Below are positions 1-9,251 of a DNA stretch of 64,000 nt, one piece after another. The notes under the pieces were generated by a model. It did not search any database. It was given only the letters and a program-made list of their open reading frames with translations, and was not told the DNA's origin. Source of the stretch: Diphasiastrum complanatum (lineage: Eukaryota; Streptophyta; Lycopodiopsida; Lycopodiales; Lycopodiaceae); contig CM055110.1 in assembly GCA_029204225.1 (NCBI GenBank), forward strand, positions 19,638,410-19,702,409, in the 5' to 3' direction. A program made the translations under genes and the position numbers. Each line of letters begins with the position of its first letter. Position 1 is the stretch's first letter.

Positions 1-141
1 GACCCAACACTATTAATGATACAAGATCAAGAGAGTAGAGATGCCCTTCTATGGTATCTTGATTCCGGTGCTTCTCAGCACATGACTCCATGCAAGTTCC
101 TATTTGAAGATCTCACTCTAGCATATTCAAAGTATGTTTAG
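1..141 (+). pseudogene. Copia aspartic protease remnant
   Basis: The frame from base 1 reads into a typical copia protease segment with WYLDSGASQHMT around bases 52-87. DSGAS is the catalytic aspartate motif of Ty1/copia proteases. The frame stops at TAG 139-141. The window edge cuts the upstream gag, and the downstream protease half is missing, because the next copia homology is already the pre-integrase zinc region. This is a deletion-scarred Pol piece with no function. Confidence 0.75.
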
Positions 142-577
142 TTCGGTGACTGAAGTGTATATGCATCATAATAGTATGGCCAAGGATCTAAATATTAATG
201 ATGCTTCCACTGACATTCGACATGTCTGTGAGATGTGCCTACTAGGCAAACAGCCTAGATCAAGATTCCCAAAGGGACAAGCCACTAGAGCTAAGTCCAT
301 TTTAGGATTGATACATAGTGATCTGTGCGGCCCTATGAGTGTTCTCTCTCTAGGTTCAACACTATATTTATTATTTTTATTGATGACTACTCAAGATTCA
401 CCAATATTATGTTCATTAGGAACAATATTATGTTCAATGCAATTTTGTCCCAAATTGAGTCGAATAGGAATTTTAAAGACAAGTCAAATGCATGCGATAT
501 TGAATTGTACATGTTGCATAAAAGCATGTTTGTATAGTACCATGATTTTTCAAATTTCAAAGTATAGTAGAGGTTGA
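142..577 (+). pseudogene. Copia pre-integrase/integrase remnant
   Basis: An open stretch carries CEMCLLGKQPRSRF and IHSDLCGPM, the end of the GAG-pre-integrase zinc-binding region and the start of the integrase core. The frame then slips: the integrase continuation (TIFIIFIDDYSRFTNIMF) is in another frame from about 340. After about base 420 similarity is lost, and the catalytic core beyond the first aspartate is absent. It belongs with the protease remnant just upstream. Confidence 0.7.
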
Positions 578-1810
578 CTAATGATTGATAGAATATTGCT
601 CTACATGAAACACATTGAATGTACTGACTTAAAATGGAACAAATTGACTTGTCATAATTAAATGATGCCTAAACTATATTGCGTTTTGCGTTCAATGTAA
701 TATACAAACTTGGAATAGTGAGGCCATGCTTTTGAGGCAAAATCTAGACCTCAAAAGTTGAGTTTTTCAAGTGAAATGTGCGAACCTTTTAATATAAGAC
801 TTGAGAAACAATCTATACCCAACATTATCTCCAAACAGCTTGAGTTACATGCTTCAGCAGATCAACTCTTTTGTACTTAGTGTCATTGTGGTAGATGCTA
901 AACATGTGAAGGTGTTGAAAAGCATAAGAACAATCGATAGTTCAGCTCTTTGCCATTTCAGATTTTTCATTTTCATATCATGCCATGTAAGGCAGTTAGC
1001 ATGGAGATAATTTTTCCTACGAATGATTCTATGTTAAATGAGGGTTTTTGGCTACCAATTTAGAAATATTGCTTTCCATTGTTCCTTTTCAAACATTTGT
1101 ATATAGTTTCATTTGGTTTCAAGTTTTGTATTTGAAAACAAGGAAGTAAATAGGTTTTGTTTTAAACTACAATATTGCATGTTCTATGATATTTTATAAG
1201 AATTTCAAATTAACTCTTTTGAAAGCGGATCACAAATTTGATGACAACTGGAATTACCAAAGAGTTGAGGTGATGTAATGCTTAAAAACATATGATGTTA
1301 AAAAAAAATGCTTAAAACTATGTCCCAAAAGGTACTCTCGAATCATAGAACCGTGGCATGAAGGCATTGACCTAATCATAGAACTATCATGTGCTCTCTA
1401 TTCTCTTATTCATGTTCTCGGACAACGAGTGAGGCAGCTAGTGAGAGATGAGTATGAGCACCCGGAAATTCCATATTAGAAAACTCACATGTAATACACA
1501 TGTCCACTTTCTATTTTCAAACTTCAAATCAAACCCTGCAACACATGTCCACTTTCTATTTTCAAGCTTCAAATCAAAACTCTTCAATTCAATTTCACAT
1601 CTACACTTTATGTTATGCCAAAAGGCTATCTTATTGAGCATATTTGTCTTGTATTGCTAATGTTATGAAAAGCAAATTGAAATCTAATTGCAATACACAT
1701 AATCTTGTACATATATTGACTTATATATATTTAACTTGGCATCGATACAAAGTTGCTCTATGTTTTTGAATAATTCTAAAAAATATCACAAAAAAATTAT
1801 AGAATGCTAT
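578..1810. other. AT-rich spacer, no gene seen
   Basis: Low-complexity AT-rich DNA without a convincing reading frame, RNA gene or retroelement motif. The only structure noticed is a short tandem duplication at 1496-1585. Confidence 0.5.
1496..1585. repeat. 45-bp tandem duplication
   Basis: Two adjacent copies of a segment beginning acacatgtccactttctatt, offset by 45 bases (1496 and 1541), with a few mismatches. It accounts for the repeated peptide-like pattern in frames crossing this spot. Confidence 0.75.
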
Positions 1811-2260
1811 TCATAAATAATAAAACAAAATACCAAATATTGATATATAATTAACTTTGCAACTTTCATTAGTCAATGAATTGGTCGACAAAGTACGGTT
1901 CTTCTTCTCAGCTAAGCCATTAGATTGAGGACTGTAAGGAGTGATGAATTGCTGCTCAATGCCTTGGCTCTGGCAGTACTCCTTAAACTCGACAGAGATA
2001 TATTCTCCACCGTTGTCTGACCTTAGGGCCTTGATCGTCCTTCCAGTCTCCTTTTCTACACGCTCCTTGAAAATTCTGAAGCAGTTGAAGACTTCTGATT
2101 TCTTCTTTATGAAATACACCATCGTCCTTCTGGAGAATTCATCAATAAAGGTTATAAAATACTTGGCATCCTTCAGGAAGGATTTTTCATCGGGCCACAA
2201 ATATCTGAATGTACAAGATTTGTAGGATAGCTCTGATCCTACGCTAAAGCTCAGCAGCAT
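1811..2260 (-). pseudogene. Copia integrase core remnant
   Basis: On the minus strand the frame gives a recognisable Ty1/copia integrase catalytic core: YFITFIDEFSRR holds the first catalytic Asp, LRSDNGGEYIS the second, and PYSPQSNGLAEKKNRTL the Glu region. The N-terminal edge is replaced by unrelated sequence and the frame runs into AT-rich DNA after NRTL, so the C-terminal part and RT are missing. It lies downstream of, and in the same orientation as, the pre-integrase remnant at 2501-2985, separated by about 240 bases that match nothing I recognise. Confidence 0.85.
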
Positions 2261-2500
2261 GAATCTGCTTAAATGAAAATTGCAGAAAAAAAAACTATCC
2301 TAAAGATTGCCTACATATAATTGCCTTGGGACTCTTTAAAGCAGGAGAGCTACATGCAAGGAGTACCTAAAACCAGCCGAAATGCAAACTTGACTTTAAA
2401 AAGCTTTTACATCCTTGTATCCAATTATAAGTTTATATTATATCATAGAAAACTCCACCCATTGATAGGGAGTATGTTCAATTATTCTTACATTACAAGA

Positions 2501-2985
2501 TCATGCTACTTGATGGCATCGGTCAATTCTCAGTAATCCTCTAGCTTTATGTTGATGGTTTGATTTAAATGGTTTCCTAGTCTGTTTACTAACTAGACAG
2601 TCTTGACAGACAGGTAACTCGACTTTTTCGCGAGGATAGTCGAGATCAAGAACAATAGATTGTCTAGACAATCGTTGTACAACAGCATGATTTAAATGAC
2701 CAAGTCGATAATGCCAAAGTAGACTTTTATTTGAATGAATTGAAGTACTGAGAGCCTGACTAGAGGCAGAAAAGCAATGACTCAACTTATACAAGTATCC
2801 ATGCCTCTTTTCGAGTGCTAGGATCTTGTCTGTCCTATCAACTACTTTACACTGATCACATTTGAATTCAACTTTGTGTCCTAGATCTTCAATTCTGCTT
2901 ACAGAGAGAGGATTCGTAGATAACTTTAGTACATACAGGACTTTAGAGAGTAGCTTAGACTGATCATTTGCAAAGCATAATCATT
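2501..2985 (-). pseudogene. Copia protease-end and pre-integrase remnant
   Basis: Minus-strand translation gives a copia segment between protease and integrase: VLYVLKLSTNPLSVSRIEDLG, then a GAG-pre-integrase domain with LLWHYRLGHLNHAVVQRL and a CQDCLVSKQTRKPF zinc motif (CX2C with the upstream HX3H). The frame is disrupted near 2500, where integrase should begin. With 1811-2260 it forms one decayed minus-strand copia. Confidence 0.8.
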
Positions 2986-4550
2986 AGGGGATATTAGAAC
3001 TCAAAATGGGCCCTTTGTCAAGATATTGTTTTTGACTTCGCACGCTTTCAACGCTTATGTGTCCCAATGAATGGTGTCCATCTGTGACGAACTGTAATAG
3101 TGGTTGATGGACGAAAATTGTATTTAACTTTCCCGGCCAAATTTTCGTGATTTTCAAATATCCCGCTGGGCAAACAAACAATTGTGATTGGACCACAGTT
3201 ACTGCCCGAATACTCTTATGTTGCCTGTCATTGTTCACTTGAGGTTGATTTGACATCAATATTCATAAACTGTGGTTAACTAATCCTTGTAGTTAAGGAA
3301 CTTCTTGTCATTCATAGGTATACCTCTCATTTTCTTTATTCTATCTCTCATTTTTTTGTCATTCTTAAGTTTACCTCGCAATCTCTACATTCTCTCCGAT
3401 CTCAGCCTACGTACTCGTATTTTCAAAAAATGGCTACACATAATCGGAGACCAAGAGGAACCATTGATGCAATCAATATTTGCAATGAAAAAAATGCAGA
3501 AGATCAATGGATACCAAGAATATATTGAAAATAGATGCATCCCTCTGCAAAAGGCTCATTCCGAAAAAGAAAAAGATCGGATAACATATATAGAAGCTCT
3601 TGGAAGGCAGGAGAATGGATTTTAAAGTAACTTCACTCTTCACTTGTGAAGGGACCCAACTCCAGTTTCAATATGAAAATTTTTTATGAAGTTGAAGGCC
3701 AAAATGCACTTCACTTCTTCAGGGCCCTCTTCAACAACCCTTCAGACTCCATCCAATGGTTGATTCTGATCCAACCATGGATATCTCTTCTGGATAGCAC
3801 AAACTGAGCCGTTGATCTTGTAGCTTCTCTATCCAACGGATCTTAGCACTCTTGTGCACTAATGGAGAGTCTTGTAAGCGCTACCCACTCCGAAACGCTA
3901 TGGTTTCACCCTGGTTCCACGCGCGAACAGTCCGTGACCTCCCTGTCTATGACTGCGCCTCCCTACACTCGCTTTTGCTTGATCTAACTCGCCTATGGAT
4001 CGATTTGAGCACAATCTGAGGCCTGGAGCAGTGTCGCTTTATTGATACCAAGTTTGTAGAGTGTTCACTCAAGAAATTCCGTGGAGAAACGGTGATTTTA
4101 GCTCAACTTAACAAACTGGCTTTTTTTTCATCTTTTATCGCAAATCTGCTAGGTTAACTGTCTGGAGACAAATCTCTGACATAAACCTCATAATCTCTCC
4201 ATGGCTGGTTGACAATGTGATTAGCTTCCTTCCTGTCCTTACGGCATCCAAAACGGTGCACAAACAGCGAAGAAATCACCAGTTATGTATAAAAAATCAT
4301 AACCCCAAATCCAGTTTCAATTTTTAGCTGGCTTCAAAATTGTCAAATTTTCACCAATTTTTTTTCTATTTGATGCTATGCACAGGCTAATAATCTCTTT
4401 GCTGAGCTTGGCAAGCCTCTATAAACTAGAAATCGTGCACCAGTGCTTCTCTTTCCGTTTTCAACCTGTCGTAAACCCCGAACTCTCAGAAGACAGTTCT
4501 CCTGAAGCTCTCTTCAACGACGATATTGTACTGTGTACACTCCTTGTACG
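2986..4550. other. Spacer with no supported gene
   Basis: Short frames exist (for example 3305-3625 plus and 2984-3259 minus) but none has a family motif or retroelement signature. The stretch may be the leader or gag area of a decayed minus-strand copia lying between the PBS at 4551 and the pol remnant at 2985, which is inference from order and orientation only. Confidence 0.4.
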
Positions 4551-4563
4551 GCTCTGATACCAA
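4551..4563 (-). promoter_or_regulatory. Copia-type primer binding site (initiator tRNA-Met)
   Basis: The minus strand reads TTGGTATCAGAGC, the standard plant copia PBS complementary to the 3' end of initiator tRNA-Met. An LTR would be expected at higher coordinates (about 4564-4830), but I could not fix clean TG/CA ends there. Confidence 0.75.
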
Positions 4564-5119
4564 CTTAGAATTTGCTTTGCACAGGAACACAGATCATGCT
4601 ACACAGTAACACAAACAAAAAACACTCTCCATAGCAAGCTCACATAGCAACTGTATTTCTCAAAATGAGATTACACTGTGCATATAGTTGTTCACTCAGA
4701 CAACCCATGCATGACCCAGATCGTCGTTGGCAGGACGCGTGTCCCATCGACTTGCCTCGTGGCGAGGCCAACTGATCCTTATCCACTGATAGGACCCACA
4801 GTACAGTAACACAGTAATTCCACTTTAATTCTAACTCTCAGTATTATCAATTTTGATTGAATGGTGTAAAGGTACGTTATGCCATATTAAAATATTTTTT
4901 TTCTCTATTTCTAAGTGAATCAGTTTCATAAAATATATAACTAAACAATTTCTCTTGTGCAAGTAAGAGTAAGGCAGGAAGAGAATATAAAATGCAAAGA
5001 CATTGGAACATCCATCGAAATTGAAGATCCATAGATTATGAACTATGGAATTTTGTATTATGTAATACAATTTTTGTATACATCATTTAAGAATATATAT
5101 TAACCACTTTTTCTATGAG

Positions 5120-5265
5120 GCTCATTCATTTCTATGATCTCCATTTCCATGGTGCAAAACACAATGTAATTGCAGCTAGATAATATGAGTTTTCTAGCAA
5201 GATTCATTGTCTCCTGTAGGAAATGCACTATCTCCATTGGGGAGATCTTCAGTCACTTGAACTTC
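5120..5265 (-). pseudogene. Decayed second copy of the last exon of the H3-Ulp1 gene
   Basis: On the minus strand this piece aligns with the last coding exon of the neighbouring H3-Ulp1 gene (5667-5834). Its ISPMEIVHFLQET corresponds to VSPMEVMHFRQET there, and MEMEIIE matches the MDLEIID near the C-terminus. A TGA sits at the third codon, so it is not coding as it stands. It implies a tandem duplication of at least the 3' end of that gene, or a former neighbouring paralogue. No second catalytic-Cys exon could be confirmed between 5270 and 5660. Confidence 0.6.
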
Positions 5266-5666
5266 AGTTGAACGCTTGTCCTTATTGAAGTCTCGTATAT
5301 ATCGGTTGTATTTTTTGTCTTCGTTGCCTTGGTCAGTATTGTCCTTGTCTTGGCATATTTGAATATATTCAGATGATGATCTGATCAAAGCTTTGCTGCA
5401 ACAAATCTAAGTCAACTAATGTCGCATGTTTGGATTGGTTGTGGCAAAGGTTCGAACAGATCATCATTCTGAACTTATCCAAAAAAAGACCATGGTAAAG
5501 GCAAGGCAGACCAAGGCTATGAAACACAAACATGTCGAAAAACAGTAGAAATTGAATTGATAAGAGAAAAAAAACCATGTAAGAACAACCATTAAAAAAA
5601 TGTAAGTATATTTTTATTAAAAAAATTTGTACATGTGTCTCATCCACATAAAGTGAGACGAATATT

Positions 5667-7762
5667 TTAACAGAGTCGACTATCTATGATCTCTAAATCC
5701 ATTTCTCCAGTTGGAAGTAGCTTGGGTGGAGAACACTCGGCCACTACAATTGGATGTAAATTTTTGATCACAATCTTTATGGTCTCCTGCCTGAAGTGCA
5801 TTACCTCCATTGGAGAGACCTTCGGGCATTTAAACTGAAAAAAAAAAACCATAAACACAATTAAATGTAATTAATCAAAGATCAGTTAATAGGAGTTTGT
5901 ATATGAAAAAAATAAAAACACAATTAAAAGTAAATAATTGAATATTACCTCTTCTAGATTTGGAAGTCCATCTTGAAATGCAAGCCAATTAAAAAAGTGT
6001 TTGGCATTGCATAAGGTATACCAGCCACAGCTGACTAAATCAACCTGTTGGGAGGACTGTAGAATCCAGATTTGAACATTATGAGATATTGGATCAACGC
6101 GTAGGATGTAAGAATAAAATCTACAACGGAAACAAGCGCGCGTCGATCCGACATCAAAAAATTTTGATTGAATATCGGATCAGCGCGCACGTTGGAAAAA
6201 TAAACCAATCAATAACTACAAGGGCGCGTCGAACCAATATTGAAAAATTTATACCTCTGCATCAACCATTTTCAGCTTCGAGTATGCTTTTGCATTTGGT
6301 ATAGGAAATAGTTTCAGTATTTTCTGTATATGGGTCCTGGCAATTTTGTGTGTGTGTGTGTAATAGAGTTCATCTTCAAACAAACTGGATTACACACACC
6401 CTCATCATTGACTTACAGGGACAACCCATATAAGCTCCAATGATCACTGAAATTAGAAAACAAGAAATTTATGAGAATCAATGTGAAATCAAAATTCATA
6501 TAAAAAAATTCAATAAAATAAAATCTAAAAAATAGTCACTTACTTTGTTATGTATGGCAGCACGAGAATTGGAGTCCCCAGTCTGACGTATTGGAGTATA
6601 TCATCGTGCAGACTTTTGAAATCAGGGAAATCAAATGTTGTCATGAATTGAAGGGGAAACAATGAAACATCTATAAACAATGGAGTTTGGAAGAACTCCA
6701 TCCAGTACTGAATGGCCCCACCTCCTACATTGTCCCCTAGCATTTTATCCCTACTTTTTAATTCAGCAGTATCTAAACTAGAAAGGGAGAGACCAGCATT
6801 GGTCTTCGGCATCCTAAAACTGTATCGAGGACCTAAACCTTTAATATACGTATTTAACTGGTCATACTGTACATATTGAGGACTATTTACAAAGGCAAGT
6901 GCAGGGGGTGCCGGAAATAACACAAATAAACCACATAAAGAATTGTCATTCAAAATTGATTCTACCTTTACACTAGCAAAATCATCTAAATCGCTTCCAA
7001 CAACAGGAGGAGGGGAACTAAACTAATATTTACGGGTTTAGGAGGAGGAGGAGGAGATTTAGGAGGTGGAGATTTATTAGGAGAGGAAGACTTAGTAGGA
7101 GAAGCTAAAGATGGAGTGGGAGGAGAAAAAGGAGAATTAGGAGGGGAATGACAAGAAGAAAGCATAGTATTCAAAGGAGTTGGCTTGGAAAAATCCCTCG
7201 CTTTAGATGGAGGGTCAAGAGACCTCCTCTTCTTTGAAACACTCCCGCTCTGTATACGAATAACAAGCCGGGTTGGTTGAGATTGCTTGTGTTTTCTCCT
7301 CTCTGAATCTTGTTTTGGAGGAGAGGAGAGAGCAGGTCTAAAGTATTCAACAGACTTGTAATATGTGTCCCGAAGCCTTAACACTATGTTGAAATCCTTG
7401 GGCATGATGGTCACCCTCTTGGCATGGACAACTGCAACAACAGTATCAGAAAAAAATTTCACCTGAAAATCCTCATATGCTGTGTGCAATGCCTCAATTG
7501 CCGTTACCGTCCATCTCACATTTACAGATAGACTTCTTGTCACCTGCCTGATGGACCTCTGTATGTCAGATTTCAGAATCAGAAGATTATTTGTCTTCTG
7601 AAGCTTCCGAATATCCTTGAGCCATGGAGGGTCTCTTCTTCTGCCCCTTGGCCTAGGAGGAGGTGGTGGTGGACGAGGTGGCGGTTGTGGATTTTCCTGA
7701 ACCGCACCTGAAATTGGTATTCCACCTGAATGCCCACGTGTTGTCTGCTTGGTCCGCGCCAT
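5667..7762 (-). CDS. Histone H3-like / Ulp1-like (C48) peptidase fusion protein
   Basis: Exon 1 (7762 to about 7034) starts MARTKQTTR, identical to H3 through residue T6. A proline/arginine-rich stretch follows, then a histone fold (residues about 45-131) with DIRKLQKTNNLLI (alphaN) and HAKRVTIMPKD (H3 signature), spaced almost as in normal H3. A Ser/Pro/Lys-rich linker follows. Later exons (ends 6544; 6446-6417; 6336-6255; 6056-5949; 5834-5667) give a C48-like peptidase: LGDNVGGGAIQYWMEFF, the catalytic-His motif DHWSL, then SSQQ and SCGW for the oxyanion Gln and nucleophile Cys. All later splice sites are GT/AG and phases match, giving about 512-531 residues. The exon 1-2 join is unresolved: either a 68-base intron or an 11-base frameshifting insertion near 7030. 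No Asp sits at the usual place after HW. By family it would cleave SUMO/ubiquitin-like conjugates in chromatin; that role is inference. Confidence 0.8.
6086..6240. repeat. GCGC/GATATC motif cluster 1 (inside an intron)
   Basis: Four copies of a motif near TATCGGATCAACGCGC lie in the intron before the catalytic-Cys exon: 6086-6101 (forward), 6136-6154 (reverse), 6171-6188 (forward) and 6224-6240 (reverse). The two middle copies form an imperfect inverted repeat around an AT-rich loop. These CpG-rich blocks stand out against AT-rich surroundings. Confidence 0.75.
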
Positions 7763-7774
7763 TAATGTGTAGTA

Positions 7775-7935
7775 GCGGATCAGCGCGCGATAATGTTGAT
7801 TACAGGATCAGACCTCAGGTCGGACGCGTCGAAGCGATACCGGAGCTCAACAATTGCGTAAGCTGGTAAAGAATGGGCGCGCACAAGTAGTAACAAATTG
7901 AAGGAAGTTGGTTTCGAGCACGCTGAATCGATATC
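7775..7935. repeat. GCGC/GATATC motif cluster 2 (upstream of H3-Ulp1 start)
   Basis: Immediately upstream of the H3-Ulp1 ATG are related motifs at 7775-7788 (GCGGATCAGCGCGC), 7823-7840 (GACGCGTCGAAGCGATAC), 7875-7884 and 7916-7935 (ending ATCGATATC). The position suggests promoter elements or binding sites for a DNA-binding protein of the module. Confidence 0.65.
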
Positions 7936-8979
7936 ACATGGATGCAATTAACTATAAGCAAAAAAATTTCAGCATCGTCGATCAATATATATAGAGAAAA
8001 TCAGAAATGATTGCAAACGTGGTGGTTCGTATTACGATGATGATTACTTAGAGGCTTGTCAATCTAATCAATCTAAATGTTTATCAGTCTTCAAAATGAT
8101 CAGTCCATATCGAATTAAACAGATTTAATTTCAAATAAAGTATGGTCACATCTACAATTAATGCTACAAAAGTATAATATCACACTTCTACCATTTAATG
8201 CTGAATTTGACAATGTTAAGCTTTAAATATAAGACTTTTTTTATATCCAATAATTATAATTTTTGAAAATACCAAAAGCCAGATTTTCATCTGATCGCAT
8301 ATATAAAGCATTTCACAACCATAGTATGTATTCTCGCATGCTCATCCGATATTGGACGCAATAAGAATGATTAGAGCTTGATTCGATAGATTTTGCATGA
8401 CTTTGGCCATTATGAAGAGTCTTCCGAATCAAGCTTTGATGATGCATATAGGGTCCAATAGTTTCAAAAATTTCGACAATATTTTTTTCCTGGAATAGGG
8501 ATTCGACGCGCGAGGTCCAAATGTAGTTAATACATCGTCCGCTAGGCGCGCTGATCCGATATCCCATATGCAGAAAAATATTACTGGAACGCATAATGAA
8601 AGACTTATGAAAATATTCTGAATGAACATTATCTCAAAAAGAAAATTTTCGTCTTTAGGGTGCTTAAATAGGGCGAGAGATTGTAATAATTCTCCTCGTT
8701 CATGTTTTCCAATGATATCCATTAATCAATTGTTTATAATTTTTTAATGATTATTCTAGGAGGCTAGTGATTTTCTATTTAATGCATTCCGGCGTAGGTA
8801 CAGATTCTAGGGTCAGGGCTACTGATTATTAGTTGAATCTAGTACTAGACTAGTCAATGTATTTCAGCTTAGGTACAAATTAGTCTCATTCTAATTGGTG
8901 GATAAATATAGGCTGTAAATCACAATTCGTTATTTGATAGATGTATGGCTGTGATCAATAGGAATTTGGCTATAAGTAT
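7936..8979. other. Divergent intergenic region
   Basis: AT-rich DNA between the H3-Ulp1 start (7762) and the acidic gene (9252). Apart from motif cluster 3 I see no conserved coding signal. It probably holds the two promoters. Confidence 0.4.
8500..8563. repeat. GCGC/GATATC motif cluster 3 (middle of the divergent intergene)
   Basis: Two copies, GATTCGACGCGCGA at 8500-8513 and GCGCGCTGATCCGATATC at 8546-8563, lie in the intergenic region between the divergent H3-Ulp1 gene and the plus-strand acidic gene. A minus-strand frame at 8429-8722 crosses them and is more likely chance. Confidence 0.65.
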
Positions 8980-9056
8980 GTGCATCACTTGTCTTATTTC
9001 GATTCCGTAATCTTTTATTCTGAACTCTCTAGCCTTCTTGTTTTTCTTCATTCTCC

Positions 9057-9244
9057 CGATATCGAATCGATGCGCGCCAACCCTTGCTATGCATGTTCGT
9101 ATTCATTCTGCGCGCTAAATCGATATCAGCCACTGCCGACTAGTTCTTTTTGGAAAATTTCATTCTCGGCCTTACCATATCGGATCAACGCGCACACTTT
9201 GTTTATTCTTCTACCGATATTTTGTCGCGTTGAACCGATATCGG
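9057..9244. repeat. GCGC/GATATC motif cluster 4 (upstream of the acidic gene)
   Basis: Four copies directly precede the ATG at 9252: 9057-9077, 9109-9127, 9177-9193 (ATATCGGATCAACGCGC) and 9226-9244 (CGCGTTGAACCGATATCGG). They alternate in orientation. The last ends eight bases before the start codon, so they sit where a core promoter or 5' UTR would be. Confidence 0.75.
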
Positions 9245-9251
9245 ATTCAAT

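Noticed and set aside
3305-3625. 106-codon plus-strand frame
   Set aside because: The N-terminal half is hydrophobic low-complexity, there is no motif, and no neighbouring exon was found.
4043-4060. A second PBS-like string (minus strand cttggtatcaataaag)
   Set aside because: Only the first nine bases match the tRNA-Met complement and there is no LTR end next to it.
6986-7762. The H3-like frame as a centromeric CENP-A/cenH3
   Set aside because: Loop 1 length and the HAKRVTIMPKD signature are those of ordinary H3, and the N-terminus begins ARTKQT, which cenH3 tails usually lack.
8429-8722. Minus-strand frame of about 97 codons between the divergent genes
   Set aside because: It crosses the GCGC/GATATC repeats, has no family resemblance and lacks supporting splice context.
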